From: Bacillus sp. FJAT-27445
GTDB lineage: Bacteria; Bacillota; Bacilli; Bacillales; Cytobacillaceae
Assembly: GCF_001510665.1 (NCBI RefSeq)
Contig: NZ_LMTI01000004.1
Coordinates: forward strand, 248,001-312,000
Reading direction: 5' to 3'
Length of the DNA stretch: 64,000 nucleotides
Shown: piece after piece, positions 33,933 to 42,582 of the stretch
Layout of the letters: every line of letters begins with the position of its first letter
Position numbering within the stretch: position 1 is the stretch's first letter
Position numbers and translations under genes: made by a program
The notes under the pieces: model-generated
Database searches by the model: none
Seen by the model: the letters and a program-made list of their open reading frames with translations, nothing else
What the model was told of the DNA's origin: nothing

Positions 33933-34667
33933 ATGGCTCATAATTCAAAAGAGATAAATCGGCAAAGGGAGAGGTCCGAACGTTTTGAAGTGGCGTTCAA
34001 CCAAATCCACACCGAATTAAAAAAGCTCGAAAAAAATGCCGATACAGATCATTTCATCGAGCTCCTTCATAAAGTAAAGAACAGGCATGCGCCCATCCGC
34101 CGTTACTTTGATGATTTGAAGAGTTATGCGCGACTGCGAAATGCGCTTGTCCATGAAAAAAGCCGAAAAAATTTCTATATTGCCGAGCCTCACCCGGAGG
34201 TGGTCGAACAAATTGAAGCAATCGCCGAATTCCTGCAAGTCCCGCCATCGATACTTACCGTTGCTTCAAGGCGGGTAAAGACATTCCAGGTGGATGAAGA
34301 GGTCAAGGACGCGCTAGTTGAGATGGAAAAGCATGAATTCACCCAGTATCCAATTTATCAAGGTGAAAATTTCAAGTTCTTGATGACCGAAAGCGGGCTG
34401 CGGAGCTATTTTGCCAGCAGGCTGAAGGGTACTTCAATTGATCTTGAAGGGCAAAAGCTAAGCGATGTCCAGAAGCATGAAAAGACGAATACGGTTAAAA
34501 TTGTGTCGAAGGAAATGAATATTTTCGAACTCCAGGACCTGTACGACTCGCGCCCGGAAGATGAAAACAAGCTGGAGGCGGTCATCATAACCGAGAACGG
34601 ATCCCATAAGGAAATGCCGATCGGAATCGTTTCATCGTGGGATTTGATAAAAATGGAGACGGATTAA
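33933..34667 (+). CDS. HEPN-like N-domain fused to a CBS-like domain
   Basis: I choose ATG 33933, 8 nt after AAGGAGG, giving 244 residues. The N-terminal half is helical and contains LRNALVHEK (about residue 70), matching the R-x4-H motif of HEPN domains, many of which are RNases. The C-terminal half (about 110-240) reads like a CBS pair: VDEEVKDALVEMEKHEFTQYPIYQGENFKFLMTESG...VSKEMNIFELQDLY...VIITENGS...GIVSSWDLIKM. CBS pairs usually bind adenine nucleotides. A nucleotide-responsive RNA-binding or cleaving protein is possible but unproven. It may be co-transcribed with the broken small gene that follows. Confidence 0.75.
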   Translation: MAHNSKEINRQRERSERFEVAFNQIHTELKKLEKNADTDHFIELLHKVKNRHAPIRRYFDDLKSYARLRNALVHEKSRKNFYIAEPHPEVVEQIEAIAEFLQVPPSILTVASRRVKTFQVDEEVKDALVEMEKHEFTQYPIYQGENFKFLMTESGLRSYFASRLKGTSIDLEGQKLSDVQKHEKTNTVKIVSKEMNIFELQDLYDSRPEDENKLEAVIITENGSHKEMPIGIVSSWDLIKMETD

Positions 34668-34669
34668 TA

Positions 34670-34776
34670 ATGGATTTAAAAAAGCCCCCAAACCATTACA
34701 GTTTTTCGGCTATTTTATGGCTTGCTTCTTTGGAATTGTCATTGTCCTGATGTTTATTTTACACGTATTAAAATAG
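34670..34776 (+). pseudogene. Small membrane protein gene with apparent -1 frameshift
   Basis: ATG 34670 opens MDLKKPP, after which the coding-like frame is lost at CCCCCAAACC (34685-34694). The adjacent frame continues KPLQFFGYFMACFFGIVIVLM to a TAG at 34774-34776. Adding one base in the homopolymer restores a 35-residue single-helix protein. A ribosome site GGAGACGG lies upstream. Either a true frameshift or a sequencing error in the C5A3 run would explain it. Confidence 0.5.
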
Positions 34777-34781
34777 CGAAA

Positions 34782-34806
34782 ACTCGCCTCCACGGCGAGT
34801 TTTTTT
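34782..34806 (+). terminator. Intrinsic terminator
   Basis: ACTCGCC and GGCGAGT arms followed by TTTTTT; it ends the HEPN/CBS unit. Confidence 0.85.
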
Positions 34807-34816
34807 GTGCAAATTA

Positions 34817-35233
34817 TTATCCCTTTGGATGTTCCTTTGGCGGGTCAGCGGCAGGAACTTTGTCCTCGTGTTCCTTGGCTGAGTAATAGGCGACCTTTTT
34901 AATGTTGACGCCGACAAAGGTTTCGATGACGGACTGCCCTCCGGCAATGGCGAGAATCAGGGCGAGGACAAGGAATGGTTTTGGAAAAAGAAGATAGCCG
35001 CCACCAAGGAAAAGTGCGCTCCAAATGCCCGCGCACCAATAACAGTTAAGCAGATAGCCAAACATGTTTTTCGGAACATCTTTCATCTCGCTGCCATGGG
35101 CTGTCTCAATCTTCTTCTTTTTCATGAATGGCTTACGGATGAACTCGGTTATTTTGTCAAAAACAATCAGGTGGGTCAGACGGTAGCTAGCTAAAATAAG
35201 TATGATGAGTTCAAACCATGACAGGTTATCCAT
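34817..35233 (-). CDS. DUF1360 membrane protein (YngL-like)
   Basis: I choose ATG 35233, directly behind TAGGAGGCGC, giving 138 residues; the frame extends to 35380 without support. It has an N-terminal helix with SYRLTHLIVFDKITEFIRKPF, the DUF1360 signature LLNCYWCAGIWSA with two cysteines, a second helix pair, and a charged tail (KEHEDKVPAADPPKEHPKG). Members are small membrane proteins of sporulating Bacillus with unknown function, sometimes sporulation-linked. It is transcribed convergently to the HEPN/CBS unit. Confidence 0.8.
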   Translation of the reverse strand: MDNLSWFELIILILASYRLTHLIVFDKITEFIRKPFMKKKKIETAHGSEMKDVPKNMFGYLLNCYWCAGIWSALFLGGGYLLFPKPFLVLALILAIAGGQSVIETFVGVNIKKVAYYSAKEHEDKVPAADPPKEHPKG

Positions 35234-35405
35234 GATGCGCCTCCTACAAAGCTTTCGTTTATAGCCTTCCCAAAACAGCTGCTGATTCTCGCACGTTTGG
35301 TTCCCACTTTCTGTTTTCCCGCCAGGAAAACGAATAACCATGAAATCTTCGTTTTGTGTATATTTTTGTGGATAAAACACATTCTATCCCGAGGAGGCGA
35401 TAAAG

Positions 35406-36017
35406 ATGAAAAAAGGAATACTGTTTCTGATGCTGCTAATGATGGCCTTAATGGCAGCGCCAACGATTTCCAATGCCCAGACCAGTCATACCGTTGCCCG
35501 TGGTGATACATTATGGAAAATTGCGGTCCGGTACCATGTGGGCTTGCGTGAAATAATTCGTGCGAATCCACAATTTAAGAATCCGGATTTGATTTATCCG
35601 GGACAAAAGGTAACAATTCCTACGATTGGGGCAAAATCCGTTGAGCAGCAGGTGATTAGCCTGACGAATCAGGAGCGCGCCAAGCACGGGTTAAAGGCAT
35701 TAACGCACGATTGGGAGCTTTCCAGAGTAGCCAGGTACAAATCCGTCGATATGAGGGACAAGAATTATTTTTCCCATACGAGCCCTACATACGGTTCACC
35801 ATTCACAATGATGAAGAACTTCGGCGTTGCCTACAGGTCGGCTGGAGAAAACATCGCGGCCGGGCAAACGACTGCTGCTGAAGTGGTCCGGGCTTGGATG
35901 AACTCGCCAGGCCACAAGGCAAACATCTTGAATAAAGGCTATACGCGAATCGGAGTCGGCTATGCCGCAGGAGGGTCCCAGCGCCATTACTGGACACAGA
36001 TGTTCATTTCAAAATAA
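35406..36017 (+). CDS. Secreted LysM-CAP protein (YkwD-like)
   Basis: A 203-residue exported protein. A signal peptide (KKGILFLMLLMMALMAAPTISNAQT) is followed by one LysM domain (about 28-75, HTVARGDTLWKIAVRYHVGLREIIRANPQ) that binds peptidoglycan, and a CAP/SCP domain (about 85-203) with LTNQERAKHGLKALTHDWEL, KNYFSHTSPTYGSPFTMM, AGENIA and MNSPGHKANILN. The His and Glu residues of the CAP cavity are present. Similar proteins are spore-coat or cell-wall associated. GAGGAGGCG precedes ATG. A terminator follows. Confidence 0.9.
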   Translation: MKKGILFLMLLMMALMAAPTISNAQTSHTVARGDTLWKIAVRYHVGLREIIRANPQFKNPDLIYPGQKVTIPTIGAKSVEQQVISLTNQERAKHGLKALTHDWELSRVARYKSVDMRDKNYFSHTSPTYGSPFTMMKNFGVAYRSAGENIAAGQTTAAEVVRAWMNSPGHKANILNKGYTRIGVGYAAGGSQRHYWTQMFISK

Positions 36018-36028
36018 GTTCAATCTTG

Positions 36029-36066
36029 GCATCCGCCACCCAAAGCGGATGCTATTTCTTTTTAAA
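36029..36066 (+). terminator. Intrinsic terminator
   Basis: GCATCCGC and GCGGATGC arms followed by a T-rich tract. The rest of the gap to 36324 holds no gene; it must contain the lia promoter, but I could not place a confident LiaR box. Confidence 0.75.
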
Positions 36067-36324
36067 AAGGCCAGCACAGCCTTGCTGTTAGACGGAGTTT
36101 GACTGCAAAAATAGAAGTTGCACCGAAATCCCCCCTCGAATAGACCAAATCCATCCCTATAAATACAATCTGAAACCGCCCAACCATTGATCCGGAAAAA
36201 GTAAAATCCACGCGAGTCCGAGCCAGTCCTCCGCCTCAAGTCCTAGAGCAAAATCTGGCTTGAGCACGTTATTGAAAATTCTCTCTGAAGGTAAGATAGA
36301 GACATGAAAGGAGAGGAATTGAAC

Positions 36325-36678
36325 ATGAAAAAATTTGGTTTACTTGTAGCAGGAGGAATCGCGGCAATGGTTCTGTTGTCTACCATCGGCCCGATTGCGG
36401 GAATGGTGGTCAGCTTGGCGATTCTGTACTTTGTAATTAAGCAGTTCCTAAAAACGAAATCAACAGCGGCAAGGATTGGCCTCGGAATTATCGGCCTCAT
36501 CGTGTTGTCGGCAGCAGCTAGCAATGCACCTGCCCTGGTCGGATTCGCAGCAGCCTATATCCTGTACCTTGTGTACAAAAACTGGAATGAAACAAAGTAT
36601 ACCGAGCCAGTTAAGGAAACAGAAACAGATCCATTCGTAAATTTTGAAAAGCAATGGAGCGAACTGCATAAAGGCTAA
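36325..36678 (+). CDS. liaI: LiaI-like membrane protein
   Basis: I choose ATG 36325, 8 nt after AAAGGAGAGG; 117 residues. It has three hydrophobic segments (about 5-22, 24-42, 52-85) and a hydrophilic C-terminal tail. In B. subtilis LiaI is the membrane anchor that recruits the PspA-like LiaH under envelope stress; the following gene is liaH and the rest of the order is liaF-S-R, so the identity rests mainly on context. A liaG homologue is absent between liaH and liaF. Confidence 0.82.
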   Translation: MKKFGLLVAGGIAAMVLLSTIGPIAGMVVSLAILYFVIKQFLKTKSTAARIGLGIIGLIVLSAAASNAPALVGFAAAYILYLVYKNWNETKYTEPVKETETDPFVNFEKQWSELHKG

Positions 36679-36738
36679 TGTTGAAAGATTTGGGAACAAA
36701 GCGCATGAAAATAATAAATTTTAAGGAGAGATAAGAAA

Positions 36739-37383
36739 ATGGCAAACTTATTTACTAAACTCAAAAACACAGTAATGGCGGACCTGCATGAAGCGTTGGA
36801 TCAGAAGGAAATGAAAAATCCGATTGCGATGCTGAACGAGTACCTTCGCCAGTGTGAAAAGGAAACCGAAAAGGTCCGGAAGCTTATTGAACGCCAGTAT
36901 TCGTTGAAGGAAGAATTCACACGTGAATATCACCTTGCAAAAGAAATGGCCGAAAAGCGGAAGCACCAGGCGGACGTAGCCTCGCAGGCCGGGGAACATG
37001 GTCTCCAGGAATTTGCTGAAAGGGAATACCTGCAATATTCGGAGCGGGCTACGCGCCTTGAGGAAGCGATTGCCCATGCAGCCAGGCAGCATGATGAGCT
37101 TGAGGCAAGATACGAGGATATGAAGCACAAGCTGAAGGACATGAATATTCGCCGCCTTGAATTGATGGGAAGGGAAAATATGAACAGGGCCAACCACCGC
37201 ATCAGCCAGGTTGTTGAGTCGGGCGAAATGAAGTCGGCAAACCGGTTCCAGGAAATTGAAACCTATCTCGACACAATTGAGCAAAAGTCTAACAACAACT
37301 ATATCCGTAGCACAATTGATGCAAGAATTGCCCAGCTGGAAAAGCAGCTTAAAAACCAGGACGGACAGCAAAGCGCTCAATAA
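36739..37383 (+). CDS. liaH: PspA/IM30-family phage-shock protein LiaH
   Basis: A 214-residue, almost entirely helical coiled-coil protein of the PspA/Vipp1 family (FTKLKNTVMADLHEALDQKEMKNPIAMLNEYLRQCEKE and a long charged helical hairpin). It should form large oligomers that stabilise the membrane when cell-wall antibiotics act on the lipid II cycle. AAGGAGAG lies 9 nt before the ATG. It follows liaI by 60 nt and precedes liaF by 150 nt, matching the inducible part of the lia operon. Confidence 0.92.
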   Translation: MANLFTKLKNTVMADLHEALDQKEMKNPIAMLNEYLRQCEKETEKVRKLIERQYSLKEEFTREYHLAKEMAEKRKHQADVASQAGEHGLQEFAEREYLQYSERATRLEEAIAHAARQHDELEARYEDMKHKLKDMNIRRLELMGRENMNRANHRISQVVESGEMKSANRFQEIETYLDTIEQKSNNNYIRSTIDARIAQLEKQLKNQDGQQSAQ

Positions 37384-37533
37384 GGCCGGGAAAACAGAAT
37401 GGGGCGAGTCCCGGGGAGAACCCGGGATGGCCTTTTCGCACAACATCTTAAAGACAACCTCTGGTGGAAAGTGATATCCTAAAGAGGACGATATAACAAT
37501 ATTACAGATGTGGCTTTTCGGGGAGGAAGAGAG

Positions 37534-38268
37534 ATGGACAGGAAAATGACAGGAGATTATATGGGCTGGCTAATCTTTGGAGGCGGAATTATTCTCCTAC
37601 TGGAAATTGCATTTTTTAATAGTGGCCTTGTCTTCTCCCTCTTCCTTGCGGGAGCCTTGATTTATATCGGCCGGAAAAAGTCGCCTTCCAAATTCGGGAG
37701 GTTCCTCTTTTGGGGCGGGGTTATTATACTGGTAGCCAGTCTGATGAACATGATTACCTTAAAGCTGGTACTGATCGGAATGCTTATTATAATATTTATC
37801 CAGTTCATCCAGTCAAAAAAAGCACCGAAGCGGATCGCCCCAGCCATCGAAGTCCCTGAACCTGGAGCGGCTCCAATCCAGATGGCCAGGACAAAGCCGC
37901 TTTTTGAAAATATCTTATTTGGCCAGCAAAAGACCCCAGAGCAGGTCTATGACTGGAACGATATTAACATCCAGGCAGGCATTGGCGATACGATTATTGA
38001 CTTAAGCTATACTGTTTTTCCAAAAGGGGAGACGGTCATTTTTATCCGCAACTTCATTGGCAATGTCCAAATACTTGTCCCGTATGAGATGGAGGTCAGC
38101 ATCAATCATTCCGTAATGGCGGGGTCCACGTCTATTTTTGGCGAGGAAGAAGCGAAAGTATTCAACCAGGTCTATCAGTTGAAAACAGCGAATTATGATG
38201 AGTCAATCCAGAAGGTGAAAATCCTTACATCGTTAATCGTTGGGAACCTTGAGGTAAACCGGATATGA
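37534..38268 (+). CDS. liaF: LiaF, inhibitor of the LiaRS system
   Basis: I choose ATG 37534 behind GGGGAGGAA; 244 residues, close to B. subtilis LiaF. The N-terminus has about four transmembrane segments (residues 8-100) and the C-terminal domain is the extended beta structure of the DUF2154/LiaF family (GDTIIDLSYTVFPKGETVIFIRNFIGNVQILVPYEMEVSINHSVMAGSTSIFG). LiaF keeps the LiaS kinase inactive without stress. Its stop overlaps the liaS start (ATGA). Confidence 0.9.
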   Translation: MDRKMTGDYMGWLIFGGGIILLLEIAFFNSGLVFSLFLAGALIYIGRKKSPSKFGRFLFWGGVIILVASLMNMITLKLVLIGMLIIIFIQFIQSKKAPKRIAPAIEVPEPGAAPIQMARTKPLFENILFGQQKTPEQVYDWNDINIQAGIGDTIIDLSYTVFPKGETVIFIRNFIGNVQILVPYEMEVSINHSVMAGSTSIFGEEEAKVFNQVYQLKTANYDESIQKVKILTSLIVGNLEVNRI

Positions 38269-39311
38269 GCGCAATCCAAAGACAAGTTGTCTGGAGCCTC
38301 GGGTTCGCCTTTGTTCTACTAATAACTAGCTCAGTGGCCTTTTTTATCGTTTTCCCGATTGATGAATGGTCCTATCTTTGGCATAGGGAACTGATGGGCA
38401 TCCCGTTCATCATCTTTATACCTGCATTCAGCGGAGCATTCGGAATCATGTTCGGCTTGATTTCAGGTGTTTACTGGAAAGCTCAGCTATCAATTATCGA
38501 TCAGTCGCTCCGCCAGATTGAAGAAGGGCACCAAGCGGAACTGAAAGAGGCTGGTTCGCTCTTTGAAATGCAGGAAATCCATGAACGCTTTAAAAAATTG
38601 AACACGCAACTGTCGGAGAAAGCCAAGCTTTCACAGCGGCTTGCGACCGAAAAAGCGGAAGAACAGGAAACAAGAATCCAGGAAATCATCTCCCAGGAAC
38701 GGAACCGGCTTGCCCGTGAGCTGCATGATTCGGTGAGCCAACAGCTGTTCGCCGCATCCATGCTCATGTCCGCGATTACCGAAACAAAAGCGGATGGAGA
38801 AGGGCACGAAGCCAAGCAGCTAAAGCTTGTAGAAGAAATGATTCACCAGTCGCAAATTGAGATGAGGGCACTCCTGCTCCACCTCCGTCCGGCAGCCTTA
38901 AAAGGCAAATCGCTTCAGGAGGGTATAGCGGAGCTACTAAATGAGCTTTCCCAAAAAGTCATGATCGGGATTAACTGGAAGGCTGAAGATTTTTCAATGG
39001 ACAAGGGAGTCGAGGACCACCTGTTCCGCATCCTACAGGAATCGGTCTCGAACACGCTCAGGCATGCGAAGGCAAAGTCGCTGGAGGTTCTTTTAATCAA
39101 AAGAGATGGCCTGATCATCCTTCGGGTTGTCGATGACGGTATCGGTTTTGATGATGGGGATCGGAAGGCTGGTTCGTACGGACTGCAAAATATGCATGAA
39201 CGGGCATTGGAAATCGGAGGCACACTGAAAATTGTCTCGGTAAAGAATAAAGGGACGCGGCTTGAAGTGAAGGTTCCGGCTGTGTCGAATGGGGATGGGG
39301 AAAATGATTAA
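38265..39311 (+). CDS. liaS: LiaS sensor histidine kinase
   Basis: A 348-residue intramembrane-sensing kinase: two transmembrane segments (about 8-30 and 43-66) with almost no extracellular loop, a HAMP-like coiled coil, HisKA_3 with [12 protein letters not shown] (His about 155) and a HATPase domain ([31 protein letters not shown]). It detects lipid II cycle interference together with LiaF and phosphorylates LiaR. It overlaps liaF by 4 nt and liaR by 8 nt. Confidence 0.93.
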   Translation: MSAIQRQVVWSLGFAFVLLITSSVAFFIVFPIDEWSYLWHRELMGIPFIIFIPAFSGAFGIMFGLISGVYWKAQLSIIDQSLRQIEEGHQAELKEAGSLFEMQEIHERFKKLNTQLSEKAKLSQRLATEKAEEQETRIQEIISQERNRLARELHDSVSQQLFAASMLMSAITETKADGEGHEAKQLKLVEEMIHQSQIEMRALLLHLRPAALKGKSLQEGIAELLNELSQKVMIGINWKAEDFSMDKGVEDHLFRILQESVSNTLRHAKAKSLEVLLIKRDGLIILRVVDDGIGFDDGDRKAGSYGLQNMHERALEIGGTLKIVSVKNKGTRLEVKVPAVSNGDGEND

Positions 39312-39936
39312 AGTTGTATTTGTTGATGACCATGAGATGGTCCGAATCGGTGTATCATCCTATTTGTCCGCCCAGCCGGATATCGAGGTTGTCGGCGAGG
39401 CTGACAATGGAAAACGCGGTGTCGAGCTTGCCCTGGAACTCAGGCCTGACATCATCCTGATGGACCTGGTGATGAAGGAAATGGATGGTATTGAAGCAAC
39501 AAGGCAAATCATTGAACAGTGGCCCGAGGCAAAAGTAATTATCGTCACAAGCTTCCTCGATGACGAAAAAGTGTACCCCGCCCTTGAAGCGGGTGCAACA
39601 AGCTATATGCTGAAAACCTCGAAGGCAAGTGAAATTGCCAACGCTGTCCGTGCTACATATCAGGGCCAGTCCATCCTCGAGCCCGAGGTTACCGGCAAAA
39701 TGATGCTTAAAATGCGCCAGAAAAAAGTACTCCTGCCCCATGAGGAACTGACGGAACGGGAAATGGAGATATTGCTGTTAATGACAGAGGGTAAAGCAAA
39801 TCAGGAAATCGCTGATGAACTGTTTATTGCACTGAAGACAGTGAAAACGCACGTGAGCAATATCCTTTCCAAGCTTCAGGTCCAGGATAGGACCCAGGCG
39901 GTCATCTATGCGTTCAAGCATAACCTTACTGAGTAG
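39304..39936 (+). CDS. liaR: LiaR response regulator
   Basis: I choose ATG 39304 ([16 protein letters not shown]), giving 210 residues, as in B. subtilis LiaR; an ATG at 39289 is the in-frame alternative. The receiver carries DDH and the phospho-Asp in [12 protein letters not shown]; the C-terminus is a LuxR-type HTH ([40 protein letters not shown]). It activates the lia operon. The operon ends with a terminator 36 nt downstream. Confidence 0.93.
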   Translation: MIKVVFVDDHEMVRIGVSSYLSAQPDIEVVGEADNGKRGVELALELRPDIILMDLVMKEMDGIEATRQIIEQWPEAKVIIVTSFLDDEKVYPALEAGATSYMLKTSKASEIANAVRATYQGQSILEPEVTGKMMLKMRQKKVLLPHEELTEREMEILLLMTEGKANQEIADELFIALKTVKTHVSNILSKLQVQDRTQAVIYAFKHNLTE

Positions 39937-39972
39937 AAAGGGCATTCCTGGTGAGAATACTATGTTTCTTTG

Positions 39973-40002
39973 AAAAAGCTTCCGTATTGGGGAAGCTTTT
40001 TG
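39973..40002 (+). terminator. Terminator of the lia operon
   Basis: AAAAAGCTTCC and GGAAGCTTTTT form an 11-bp stem. Confidence 0.85.
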
Positions 40003-40028
40003 TTTTTCGGGTTTGAGGAGGGAGGAGG

Positions 40029-40090
40029 GCTAGTGATAACTAACTATCCGTTTCAAAGCAAAGTAGTCGGTGTAAGACGCCTACTAGTGA
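40029..40090 (+). repeat. Partial ACTAGT-family element
   Basis: It begins GCTAGTGATAAC with CTATCCGTTT and the central GTAGTCGGTGTAAGACGCCTAC hairpin, then runs into ACTAGTGA. It is shortened relative to the 92-93 bp copies at 40135, 62442 and 62593. Confidence 0.6.
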
Positions 40091-40134
40091 ACAGTAGAGA
40101 GTATTGTGTTCCAGCAAGGAAGTGCCTAACTCTG

Positions 40135-40227
40135 ACTAGTGATAATTCACTATCCGTTTTCAAGGCAATGTAGTCCGGGTCAGACCCCTACTATTTTTTC
40201 AAAAATGCATAGCCTTTGTTCACTAGT
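40135..40227 (+). repeat. MITE-like ACTAGT element, 93 bp
   Basis: It starts ACTAGTGA and ends TCACTAGT as terminal inverted repeats. A central GTAGTCCGGGTC/AGACCCCTAC hairpin and a conserved ATAGCC near the 3' end are shared with copies at 62442-62534 and 62593-62684. No ORF is present. Confidence 0.75.
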
Positions 40228-40331
40228 TATTTTTTATGAAAAACCATTCATAGAAAACGATACCTTAAATATTCATACATGGACCGCAGGAATCCCACCG
40301 CGTTCAAGAATGCACTCAAAATGGGTACGTT

Positions 40332-41045
40332 CTACGTGAGTTGGCTTTTCATTTCTGGGTCTTTAAGTTTTTTTTCATAAGCCTCGATTTCATCGGCGAA
40401 TTTTTCATTTAGGAGTGATTTGTCGCCATACAGCACTACCTGGTCGCCGGCCTGAATTTTTTCATCATTCCGGTCATGGCGGATCATCACATCACCCCTT
40501 TTGATAAAAAGAATGTTAATATCCTCCTCCGGCCTAATTTCTTCACTTAAGGTTTTTCCGATTAGGACTGACTCTTCGTGAATGTGAATTTCGGCGATAT
40601 AATCGTCTTCATTGTGCAATAAGACATCCTTAATGGGCAAATCCTCAAGTTGATAGTTCTGCTCCATCTCCTTTTGAAATTTGGACGTAAGCCTTGTCTT
40701 AACAAAAGGCGTTTTCAAGGAAAGCAATAACAGGATGAGGAACCCAGCTACTAGGCCTAGTTCGGTTATATGGAAGCTTTTTTGCAAGATTCCGCTAATG
40801 GCGGAAATGATGACCGCGAGGGAAAATGCGCCGAAAAGGATTAGAAATGATCCGAGCCTTCTTCTGATTGGATGGTCGATGATCAATTCGGATTCACCGG
40901 TTGTATAGCCCGTGCTCGTCAGCATTGAAATTACCTGGAATCTGGCAACGGGTTTTTCGAGGCCGGTCAATACAAAAAGGATCGTACATAATTCAATCAC
41001 GGCTAAAATTATCCCTACATAAATCAAAATAAATAAATAACCCAT
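40332..41045 (-). CDS. Membrane protein with RCK_C/TrkA-C domain
   Basis: I choose ATG 41045 behind GGAGGAATTAGG, giving 237 residues. The N-terminal part has about four transmembrane segments and includes FQVISMLTSTGYTTGESE, a stretch resembling the selectivity-filter surroundings of Trk/Ktr-type transporters. The C-terminal RCK_C/TrkA-C domain (about 150-225, IHIHEESVLIGKTLSEE...INILFIKRGD...IQAGDQVVLYG) usually binds a nucleotide or ion that gates transport. It may be an accessory subunit of a K+ or other cation transporter. Confidence 0.75.
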   Translation of the reverse strand: MGYLFILIYVGIILAVIELCTILFVLTGLEKPVARFQVISMLTSTGYTTGESELIIDHPIRRRLGSFLILFGAFSLAVIISAISGILQKSFHITELGLVAGFLILLLLSLKTPFVKTRLTSKFQKEMEQNYQLEDLPIKDVLLHNEDDYIAEIHIHEESVLIGKTLSEEIRPEEDINILFIKRGDVMIRHDRNDEKIQAGDQVVLYGDKSLLNEKFADEIEAYEKKLKDPEMKSQLT

Positions 41046-41113
41046 CCTAATTCCTCCGCATCCAAAATCGAAGTCACTTAATCCAGCACAATAGTTCCCC
41101 ACACAACAAAAAA

Positions 41114-41136
41114 CCTAAAGGAATTCTCCTTTAGGC
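41114..41136 (-). terminator. Terminator overlapping the end of the 87-residue protein gene
   Basis: CCTAAAGGA and TCCTTTAGG with a T-run on the minus strand; its upstream arm includes the stop codon region. Confidence 0.7.
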
Positions 41137-41394
41137 TTTATCCTGCTCGTTCTGGTTATAATATTGGACTCCGTATTGCGAACCTTCGCTTACCATTTTA
41201 TTGTCATCCAGGTCCATTGGATCCGACAGGCCGGCTTTCGCGACTACGGGCTCAGTTTCAGTTTTTCCAAAAGGAAGTTTACTTGAGACAGTATCAACCA
41301 TTTCTCTAAGGTTTACTTTCGAAGGCTTGAAAGCGTACAGGAGAAGCGCGCCAATCCCGGCCCCTGCAACCAAATAACGGCTATTCTTTTTCAT
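41131..41394 (-). CDS. Small membrane-anchored hypothetical protein, 87 residues
   Basis: One N-terminal helix (about residues 7-22, YLVAGAGIGALLLYAF) and a hydrophilic tail ending GSQYGVQYYNQNEQDKA. AAGGAGATGG precedes the ATG. The family is not recognised; the layout (short helix plus YtxH-like soluble tail) is common in Bacillaceae small proteins. It stands between the RCK_C gene and the divergent CorA-like gene. Confidence 0.7.
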   Translation of the reverse strand: MKKNSRYLVAGAGIGALLLYAFKPSKVNLREMVDTVSSKLPFGKTETEPVVAKAGLSDPMDLDDNKMVSEGSQYGVQYYNQNEQDKA

Positions 41395-41567
41395 GCCAGT
41401 CCATCTCCTTTTCGAAAATTATTTCTCTCTAGAGTGTACTATTTATATTACCCTGATTCCTTTCCCGAAAAACATTCATATCTGAAAAGTTTTGAAAAGG
41501 AGAGTTGTGGGGATGGTTAAGAATAAGACTAATTTCTTATTTCAAAAATTGAACAGGATGTGGCTGA

Positions 41568-42515
41568 ATGAAGCATGTGTTTAAGGATGGGGCCTGGACA
41601 TGGCATGAAGTTCCTCCTGGAGAAACGAGAGGGCTGAAGGAGCTTGCCAGGGAAAATGCTTCCTATCATTTAGAAGGCTGGATCAAGAAAATAAAGGAAA
41701 TGAACACAAATAATATTATTGTCGATACATTCCATGAAGGGAAGGAATGGATTGCCGGGACGCTGGTCTTTAAACAGGACTTGAAAGAAAAAGAAGACTA
41801 TCATTATTTTCATTTCTGCATTGCAGAAAATTTTATGATTACAGTTGGTCTGGACTTTAACGTTCTGGGGGAGAAGGATTATACCCTAATCAAGGAGCAA
41901 ATGGGTAACAGTGGAAATGCAATTGAAGGATTTTCGGTCCTGCTAGGGGAACTGACAACCAGCAGCCTCCTCGAAATCGACCCATTTGAAGTAAAGCTAA
42001 ACGACCTTTTTTGGAAAGTGAAAAATGAAAACAGTACTGGACTTCTTGAAGAAATTTATCATGCCCGCCATGAGCTTCTTGTCCTCAAACATCTCATGAT
42101 TCCTCTTCAGGAAATAAGGATTGCAATGGAAGAAGCATTCGGCGACAGGGCTGCGGGAAAACCTGAATACAAGCGGGCATGCTTGAAAATTGAACGGGGG
42201 TTTAAACTCGCCAGCGAATACCAGTCTGAAATTGATACACTCATTAAACTTGAGGAAGTCGTTTCATCGCACCGTGGAAACGAAATTATGAAAACATTGA
42301 CAGTCCTGACCACACTGTTTACCCCAATCACCGCGCTTGGAGCTTTATGGGGAATGAACTTCCGGAACATGCCGGAGCTGGAATGGAAGTATGGATATGT
42401 TTTCGCAATAGCACTTGTAGTTATTTCCACGCTAATCCTCTACATTGTCCTGAAAGGGAAAGGCTGGTCGGGGGACATTTTGCGAGGGAAAAAACGGAAT
42501 TCTTTTTTTAAATAA
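41568..42515 (+). CDS. CorA-like magnesium/divalent-cation transporter
   Basis: A 315-residue CorA-family protein. The large cytoplasmic N-domain and long stalk helix are followed by two C-terminal transmembrane helices; the family-defining GMN motif is in LGALWGMNFRNMPELEWKYGY, between the helices. It should form a pentameric channel for Mg2+ or Co2+/Ni2+. The ribosome site is AGGATGTGG. A terminator lies right after the stop. Confidence 0.88.
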   Translation: MKHVFKDGAWTWHEVPPGETRGLKELARENASYHLEGWIKKIKEMNTNNIIVDTFHEGKEWIAGTLVFKQDLKEKEDYHYFHFCIAENFMITVGLDFNVLGEKDYTLIKEQMGNSGNAIEGFSVLLGELTTSSLLEIDPFEVKLNDLFWKVKNENSTGLLEEIYHARHELLVLKHLMIPLQEIRIAMEEAFGDRAAGKPEYKRACLKIERGFKLASEYQSEIDTLIKLEEVVSSHRGNEIMKTLTVLTTLFTPITALGALWGMNFRNMPELEWKYGYVFAIALVVISTLILYIVLKGKGWSGDILRGKKRNSFFK

Positions 42516-42518
42516 GCA

Positions 42519-42548
42519 AAAGGCAGGCCTGGGGGAAGGCCTGCCTTT
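42519..42548 (+). terminator. Bidirectional terminator
   Basis: AAAGGCAGGCCT and AGGCCTGCCTTT form a perfect 12-bp stem between convergent genes. Confidence 0.8.
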
Positions 42549-42582
42549 CCTATCTATTCAAAAGAGGGGGAAACACAAGAAT

